Source: Aplectana chamaeleonis (taxonomy: Eukaryota; Nematoda; Chromadorea; Rhabditida; Cosmocercidae). Taken from it: 64,000 nt of DNA. Both the position numbers and the translations under genes were made by a program. The notes below the pieces were generated by a model. That model was not told where the DNA came from and did no database searches. It worked only from the letters and a program-made list of their open reading frames with translations. Shown piece after piece: positions 57,661-64,000 of the stretch; within the stretch, counting starts at the first letter, position 1; the number at the start of each line of letters is the position of its first letter. The stretch covers positions 1 to 64,000 of the forward strand of contig JAPDOI010001320.1 in NCBI GenBank assembly GCA_029168955.1, written 5' to 3'.

Positions 57661-58509
57661 AGATGAACGAGTACTTGCTGGCTGCAAATAAGAGTAGCGG
57701 CGTCAATCAAAAATACATCAAAGAAAGTATTATGCGAAACACTAGTCTCAAAAAATGGAGCACCAGAGTGTTGAGAATTACAACTGACAGGTAGTATGCA
57801 AAAGTTCCAACAAACAGCTCCTTTGATCGTACCGTGGCGGAGTGTTACTACAGCATTTTGCGTCCCTTTGGTGTGTTTTTATCAACTTCTCTGTAAGGAA
57901 AAAAGTTATCGCTACGGCAGCTCACTTCGAATAATTTTTATTTATACTCTTAATCGCAACAACACAAAAGATAGTGGGTTTTCTGCAAAGACCTCATCAT
58001 TCTTGCGTGCATTTCCTTCAAGCAGTGAAGCTCAATCTGCGGCGCCTCCTGTTTTTTTGCCATGCAACTTCTCAAACTTATAGAATCGCGTTGAAGGTGC
58101 TGACTCGGAAAAAAAAAGACTGAGCCTCTAATTTCATTATCTGAAAATAACAGTTCACGTCTGACGCTCTGAAGAGCTAATTACTGAAATTTCCGCGTTC
58201 AACGATATAAGTGGTGTTGATTCATTTTGGATAAAATCTGTTTTCAAGCTGGATTTCGCATAAAACGGTGTTTGGCTACATTTTTGGAACACACCGTAGC
58301 TGTTGCATAATACTGCTGGTACAAACTGCGTATCATGGAGATAAAACAACCCCCTGATCTCGTGTTTGTTAAGCGAGATAGATCTCTTTTGACGATACTA
58401 CTGAGCTCTCCTTTGATAAATATGTAGTCTTCGTCACTTATCAAAAAGATTTGACACCCCTGGGTTGAATCGGAATCCTTGTTCGACAAAATTGTGATCA
58501 GAAATCTAA
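57661..58509. other. No gene recognised
   Basis: Short open frames only. 57795-57850 resembles 52310-52350 (a dispersed repeat of unknown type). Confidence 0.5.
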
Positions 58510-59213
58510 GGCCCCCGTCATAGTCGGCCGAAAGCCGGACTGCGCCGTCCTCTCCCGCTCCGAGTGATCCTAAGCCGTCCTCTCCCGTTCCTTGTGATCC
58601 AGCGTCGTTCCTAGTATGTCGGCTGAGGGCAAAACCGATTAGGCGGGCGCCCTCAAGCACACTGCGGACAGTGCTGTTCGGCCACAACGGGGGATTCGCC
58701 ACCTCAGTGAACAATGTATTGCACACGTATCGACCGGGACGGACACGGACGGGACACTCCGGACTCGTCGAGGGGATTTTTTCCATCTGAGTGCGCATCG
58801 CATTGCATGCAGTTAAACTCCGCCTTGCCATTCAGTCCGCAAAGTGCACGTTGATTGCGAGAGCGTGCTTCGCGCGGTTGCGAGTATCCTCAGACAGGGA
58901 TGTGGGATCACCCGAGCGGTGATATCACCCAGGCACCGAAGGCAAAAACCGCCCGGGCGATCCCACATCCCTGTCTTAAGATACTTACAACCGTGCCGCA
59001 GCACGCTTCCGCAATCAGCGTGCACTTTGCGGACTGAACGGCAATGCGGAGTTGAACTGTACTGTATCGACCGAGGCGAACTTGTACGGGACAGGACGCA
59101 GCGGGCGGGTGCAATCGGGACTCATCGGGGGGAGTATCCCACCTGAGTGCTAATGCGTTGCATACGTATCGAACGGGGTGGCTGCAGCTGATCGGCCGAC
59201 TGTGACGGGGGCC
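58510..59213. mobile_element. Harbinger-like MITE, GGCCCC family, copy 3
   Basis: Termini GGCCCCCGTCATAGTCGG and (right) ccgactgtgacgggggcc, TAA on both sides (58507-58509, 59214-59216). Internal inverted segments: gtccgcaaagtgcacgttgattgcg near 58840 pairs with cgcaatcagcgtgcactttg near 59010, around a gggatgtgggatcac / gatcccacatccc palindrome at 58900-58975. Confidence 0.85.
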
Positions 59214-59357
59214 TAATGGTTGATTGGCCCACATCGCTGCTTTATCGCATCAAATACTCGATTCGGTTTTCTATCAACCAAGTTAACCAACCAACCCGAG
59301 TCGATATTGCTCCATTTCCCGAGTATGGCCTGTCTAAAGCCTCTTTCACGCTTGCCC

Positions 59358-59468
59358 GACCGACGTCGGACGACTCGTTATCGAGTGTGTAATATCTATC
59401 TACCCTACCCTACCCATCTTATCTATCCTAACTTATCAAATTTGAAAACGAGTCGTCCGACGTCGGCC
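59358..59468. repeat. Small palindromic element
   Basis: gaccgacgtcggacgactcg is answered by cgagtcgtccgacgtcggcc across a 65-bp spacer of ctaccctaccc-type sequence. Likely a short MITE; target duplication unclear. Confidence 0.55.
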
Positions 59469-59491
59469 GACACACTATGAATGAGGCATAA

Positions 59492-59787
59492 GGCTCCGTC
59501 CACAGCAGACGACCAACGACAAAGCGTCAAGGCGTTGGAGCATCATGCGACAGCGCTGAAACGCTGGCGCATGACGCTCGACGGCTGGCGCATTCATCGT
59601 GTCCGAGGACCGCTCGTGGTTAACGATGGTATCGATAATATCAGTGACAGCCGCTACTGCCGCTATGCCTCCACCGTCAGCGTCAGGGCGCCTGCAGTGG
59701 TCGCTGGGGAGTCAGATCAATAACGAATGTTAAAGATGCAAACCCCCAGCATCACTTGGCGTTAGATCGTCTGCTACGGACGGAACC
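59492..59787. mobile_element. GGCTCCGTCC MITE, copy 2
   Basis: Same termini and order as 57349-57637 (GGCTCCGTCCACAGCAGACG … ctgctacggacggaacc). The flanks TAA and AAT do not match, so the duplication is lost or the end has shifted. Confidence 0.75.
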
Positions 59788-59845
59788 AATGGCGCCGACC
59801 CGACGAAACGGAACAATTCAGAGATTTTCAATTGAGTACAAGCAC

Positions 59846-60130
59846 GCTCATGCCGATCATTTTTTCCGCAGGGCTACCGTAACCGTCCTTCAGAAATTTC
59901 CAAGTGTCAGCTGAGATATGAGCACATCGTAACAGCCAGCAAACATGCTTGCACCATTTCGACCTCAGCCACTTCCCAGTGGCCTCTCGAAGAAAGCGGT
60001 GTGTGAATGAATGCATACCGCTCCTCTGCCCTTGTATACCCCGCATTTTATGAGCGTGTGTTATCGTTCGTTATCATGTTTTGTTCAAGAATGGTTACGG
60101 TGGCCCTGCGGAAAAATGATCGGCATGAGC
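59846..60130. mobile_element. Inverted-repeat element related to that in the satellite B element
   Basis: Arms of 38 bp: gctcatgccgatcattttttcc + gcagggctaccgtaacc on the left, and ggttacggtggccctgc + ggaaaaatgatcggcatgagc on the right, nearly perfect. The ctaccgtaa arm and the inner gcggtgtgtgaatga / cataccgctc block resemble 13880-14190. Confidence 0.7.
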
Positions 60131-60164
60131 GGGCTTGTCAATTGAGTTGGGATCTAGGCTGTAG

Positions 60165-60785
60165 ACGAGCCTTTCTTGTCGAACAAGAAGTACACTTCAA
60201 GCTTGCTCACGTGAATTTTCACGTTTTCCTGCTAGAAACTACATTTTCGGCGGGCACAAGATGGGGAAATGAAGGTAGACGTCACTCTTGCATCCTCTCG
60301 TACTTGCTGGAAATCGTCCGACAGCTGGCGTCCTTCAGGAAAAAATGCTCTGACGCAATTTGGGAGATCTACTTACGCGGTTCTGAAGGCTGAAATGGAG
60401 AGGACTTACCCATGGATTCTTTAAGTAGCACTTCCGACCATCAGGCCTATCGAGCTTTCATTTGTTTTCGTCAGAAACCATCGCGTATGCGCAAACAGTC
60501 TAATTCGCTGTCCAAGTTCAACCGTCGGAACTGCGATCGTAAATCATCCATAATCTGTCAGAGTTTTTGCTTATGACCGGCTACAACTGCTCGCGTTCGT
60601 TAGCTATCGGACGATCCACAGCTAGTACGAGAGGATGCAAGTGTGAATTCTACCTTAAGTGAATTCTATTCATTTCCCCTTCTTACTGCGCGCCGAATTC
60701 GCACTATCTAGTCGGAAAACGTGAACGTTTAAGTGAGCACCTCTGATGTGTACTTCCTGTTTGACAAAAACGATCTTGCCTAGAG
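60165..60785. repeat. Diverged inverted repeat
   Basis: About 120-bp arms (60165-60290 and 60655-60785) share aagaagtacactt / aagtacacatc, cacgttttcc and gggaaatgaa in inverted order, at roughly three bases in four. The peptide similarity between arms (QEVHFKLAHVNFHVF against QEVHIRGAHLNVHVF) may mean they derive from a coding sequence, but I recognise none. Confidence 0.45.
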
Positions 60786-61069
60786 TGGTGACTTGTCTAT
60801 AACCCCACTCTCGCCCCAATGAAGAATCTCTGAAGTGTTTTTGTTCGTTGGGTCTGATCCAATAGCCGGTGGGCAATATCTCACGATATTCACGCTCCAA
60901 TAGACTATAAACGAGAAATGGAGCAAGACCGACTCGCAAAAGCTGGCTGACTTGGTGAATAGTATACCAAATTGAGTATGTGACGCGATAAAGTAGCGAG
61001 GAGAGCCAAGTGACCATCAGATTTGTGATCACACAATTTCATCAAGCGAGAATTCCTATTTACCCAGGG

Positions 61070-61275
61070 GTGTCCTATCTTTTTGATACGCGATTAAAAC
61101 ATAACTTTATCGTAGAAAAGTGCACAAACATTTGATCATACTCGAAAGAGGTGTACGGGGATTGATTCACGTCCAGATCACAGTAGTCCTAACAAAAATT
61201 ATCTATCCTGCTCAACAAGCACGAGACCAGCAAATTTTCCGGGGGTTTCCTATCTTTTTGGTACGCAGTGTATCA
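61070..61275. mobile_element. Tc1/mariner-type terminal repeats
   Basis: On the minus strand TACACTGCGTACCAAAAAGA then taggaaacc at 61272-61245 is a typical Tc1/mariner end. A similar block in the same direction (gtgtcctatctttttgatacg) lies at 61068-61090. No transposase lies between; a solo end or a rearranged MITE. Confidence 0.45.
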
Positions 61276-61391
61276 TTGAACTGCCCTGAGAATTACAGTA
61301 GAATACTACGACGGTAGCAAATAAAGTCTCATAGGTTGGCAGTATAGAACTGCTACTATCTTTTGTGTTCTGACGCCGCACTACATAGCGT

Positions 61392-61527
61392 CGGCGTGAA
61401 TCCGCAAGAGACTTCGCGCTCACCATTGAAGTTCGGCGCAGACTCGGTGCCATATGCTACAACATAGGTGCACCGAGTTTGCGCCAATCTCCTATGGGGA
61501 ACGCAAAGTCTCTTCAGGATCCATGCC
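61392..61527. mobile_element. GGATCC palindromic MITE, copy 3
   Basis: cggcgtgaatccgcaagaga on the left and tctcttcaggatccatgcc on the right; inner gcgcagactcggtg / caccgagtttgcgcc pair. The left GGATCC has mutated to GAATCC. Confidence 0.65.
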
Positions 61528-62814
61528 AACCATATCTCACTGACCGTAACTGGACTTTCCTTTTAATAATAAGTGTTAGAAACTGAGTTGTTATGGACGC
61601 GAGTACTCTTGTCGCCGGCACAAGTCGCTGAAAAAGACGGTTTGAACTCGAGTGATATTTTGAGCATGAACCATAATGTACAAATAATGTACACAAGTTC
61701 AAAACCTCTAGGGGCGACCACCACACGATTGCTGCAGTATACTTTTTACATAAAAGTTAAGCTTTTTTTGAACAGATTAGCACTTTGTACAAGGATATCT
61801 CGAGGTGTGTTTCTAGATTGAAAAAGCAAGACGGAGAGAACATCTATGCAAAATCGAAGATCTAATACACTAGAACAAATCTATTCAGTGAGCCTCCAAT
61901 GCTACGCCAAAGCACAGAATTACACCTACAAGTTGTTTGGAAGCTATGCTTATCCGGACAGGTGCAACCAATCTACGGTGAGAAAATTACGACTTAATCG
62001 AAATGATTGATATGTACTTCCAGGCAAATCGTTACCGAAAAATTGTGAAATTTTAAATATTAGGAGAAAACGAATCAAAACACAGTCTGAGGGAACGAAT
62101 ACAGGCTAGCCGATTGACAATAAAACGCTCTCGTGAGCTCTAGGAACCAACACCCGGGCTAACGACCCACTCACCTTTCTCAGTGAAGGCCAGCAGATTT
62201 TCTCATAGGTGGTGTCAATTTTAGACATAAATCGAAGATTTGAAGCCAGTAGTACAGACAACTAACAGAAAAAGCCAACGACAGCTGCATACAATTTCAG
62301 GAATAACGGTTGTTTTTGTTACGGGGTAAAGGTGGACAAGTTATATCCGCGCGGTTAAAATAGCAATCACTAGCGACAGATAGGTTGAGATAGCGAAACC
62401 GGTAGACCCTTCCAGCCGGTAATCGAATACTCTCCTCGTTGAAAGCATCAAGAACCAGTCAAAGTGACCGTATTCATATATTGAGGGGGGGAAGAGAGGA
62501 GGGATTTTCGAAGCTCATGGGCGAGGTTGTCAAAATACGCCGATCAGCCAATTATGACCGAGGCCTCATGCCGACTTGCAGACTACTTCATTTCGTCAGC
62601 TATCCTATTCCAAAATGACTCCCGTTCCGCCTTTGAATTGCATCGAGGTTCTTTCGACAGCTGGCAATGCCGATTGAAATCAGGCCCTTTTGCATGTTTC
62701 TGAGGCTATGTATGGTAGCGAGTGCTTGTCGTTGACAAAAAAGCATGAGCAGCATGACCTTCTTTACTGCATAGAAATGAAAATGCTCTAATGGTCTCTT
62801 GGATATACACGGCT
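61528..62814. other. No gene recognised
   Basis: AT-rich, short frames. A run of G at 62486-62493 and a gaccgaggcctca motif at 62559 (resembling the GGCCCC family end) are the only notable points. Confidence 0.5.
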
Positions 62815-63030
62815 GGACATGAAGCGGAACGATAACACAGGAAAACTCACTGGTGTTGTTCCGATTCAAGAGAAACTGAAAGAAAGCCGTTTCTTTGGTT
62901 TGGCCCATGTAACGAGATGCAGTCAAGATCCTGTCGCGAAGACTGCAATGACCCTCGAGGTCGAAGGACTTAGACCAAACGGAAGACCAAAGACGAAGTG
63001 GCTAGACTGCGAAACGCAAGATATCCTACA
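62815..63030 (+). pseudogene. LINE ORF2 C-terminal fragment
   Basis: Translation VVPIQEKLKESRFFGLAHVT then RCSQDPVAKTAMTLEVEGLR and PNGRPKTKWLD matches the end of nematode/arthropod non-LTR ORF2 (apI.eKmre.rlrWyGHv.Rr … G.RprGRPk.rW.d). Truncated upstream and with FGLAH in place of the usual WxGHV. It is followed by unrelated sequence. Confidence 0.6.
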
Positions 63031-63334
63031 TTTACCCGCTACTCGCAGGGTTGTGCATCATTATCACAAGAGTGGTGCGGTTTTGAGAATGATTTCTTCA
63101 TTTTCATGGCTGAATTTTTTTCAAGAGCAACCGCTTCGCATCTACGATAGTGATAATACGGCTGCAAGTAGCTCGGAAATGAAGGATATGTATAGCGATA
63201 TCCGGCTAGATTCCCAACCGCGGCTGCTATCCGGAAAGTTTCAAAATTTGGTACCAATTGATGATTTTTTCTAATTACTACCCTTTCTTAAGAGGACGGA
63301 GTCTTGTACAAAGATACGACCTGTCACATCTTTG

Positions 63335-63897
63335 AAGCAGTAGTCGCAATAACGTATGCTTGTCTTCTTTTCCTCTCTAAACCCTTCCCTGGGTTCAGAG
63401 TAGTACGACCTACAAGAAAGAATCGCGAGAAAACAGCTGTTTCGGGCCAAATTTGAAGCCTGAACTTTCTTGTCCTTTGATGATGGACGAGCTTACTCCA
63501 CATCATCGACGTCGATGATCTCTAATATCAAAAACATTAGCTGGCTTGAATTCGGATTTCAATCAATGAACATTAACTTTCGGAGAAACCTGCTCGAATA
63601 TTTATGTCTTCATCTAAAAAAAACATTGACAGAAGTGCTTGCTTCCATTGTTCATCTGTTTTAGCTAAATTTGCATTTATTTCTTCCTCTGAATGTCGAT
63701 AATTTTTGACTACTCCGCATGAGACTATGATTTTTTTGGGCGGAGCTGTGCACGTGTGCACGAACTCGCGTCTTTGGGTCTCAGAAACTCTAAATCTAGC
63801 CCGTTTTTCACCGCGCTACCTCCATAGTTTTTTAGCTGTTTTCGATCTAGCCTTATCTTCGTAGTTTTTTCGAAAACGTTTTTTATCGTGACCACTG
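63335..63897. mobile_element. TTAA-type MITE, GGCAGTGGTC subfamily, copy 3 (inverted, diverged)
   Basis: Reads as the reverse of 50580-51107: aagcagtagtcgcaataacg, tgcttgtcttcttttcctctcta, ggacgagcttactccacatc, tctctaatatcaa … cacgtgtgcacgaactcg … atcgtgaccactgct. Termini are eroded. The last 100 bp of the window show nothing recognisable. Confidence 0.7.
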
Positions 63898-64000
63898 CTT
63901 CTGAGGGCAGTGAGGTAAAACCTGCCACTGACCGCAGCAAGTATACCAACCCTACCTTCCTCACCGCGGGTCAAGGGTGAATCCCTCGGCGACCGAGAAT

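Overview
The window is eukaryotic and most likely from a rhabditid nematode, probably a strongylid such as a hookworm relative. The clues are RTE-type LINE proteins of the nematode type, a Penelope-like GIY-YIG endonuclease, a Tc1-like transposase, short AT-rich introns with TTTCAG acceptors, and an FkbM-type methyltransferase gene. No prokaryotic, organellar or viral gene was seen. It is a gene-poor, repeat-dominated segment. The only host gene I can call with confidence is the 3' part of a nematode FkbM (Methyltransf_21) gene, three exons between 23.3 and 29.0 kb, with a 4.6 kb last intron full of mobile elements.

Layout. 1-3.7 kb: satellite A, a 42-bp tandem repeat carrying a 12-bp palindrome with a CRE core (TGACGTCA). 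3.7-7.4 kb: no gene, a Harbinger-like MITE and a cluster of CAGCTG sites. 7.45-16.49 kb: a 9 kb mobile element holding a (CCTCCG)n tract, a TATA-box module, a 5.6 kb array of 21-bp units (satellite B) and a nested foldback end. 16.5-19 kb: a Tc1-like MITE and a diverged satellite B array outside any element copy. 19.2-22.3 kb: a hAT element (8-bp target duplication) containing a Mutator-like element (10-bp duplication). 22.5-29.0 kb: the FkbM gene and its transposon-filled introns. 29-36.3 kb: Harbinger-like, hAT, TTAA-type and other MITEs. 36.3-37.3 kb: an RTE endonuclease pseudogene with 1.3 units of satellite A inside its reading frame. 39.4-45.0 kb: a TTAA-type MITE interrupted by the second copy (5.2 kb) of the satellite B element; an intact MITE at 35.5-36.3 kb shows the empty site. 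45-52 kb: MITEs, a broken RTE LINE containing a second hAT element, and another LINE. 53.5-54.8 kb: a head-to-head inverted pair of Penelope-like ends with hammerhead-ribozyme-like cores. 55.9-57.7 kb: a Tc1-like transposon killed by stop codons, itself hit by a MITE. 58.5-64 kb: more MITEs, foldbacks and LINE debris.

The strongest candidate for an undescribed system is the satellite B element. Two copies have the same ends (a 9-bp-stem hairpin at one end, a long foldback at the other, AAT at both borders), array lengths differing by two-fold, and the same TATA box upstream of a reading frame that runs into the 7-residue-per-unit array. It appears to be a mobile element that carries and spreads a tandem array, possibly Helitron/Helentron-related. 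That classification is inference. Many single-base indels in parts of the arrays look like unpolished long-read consensus and limit all statements about reading frames there.
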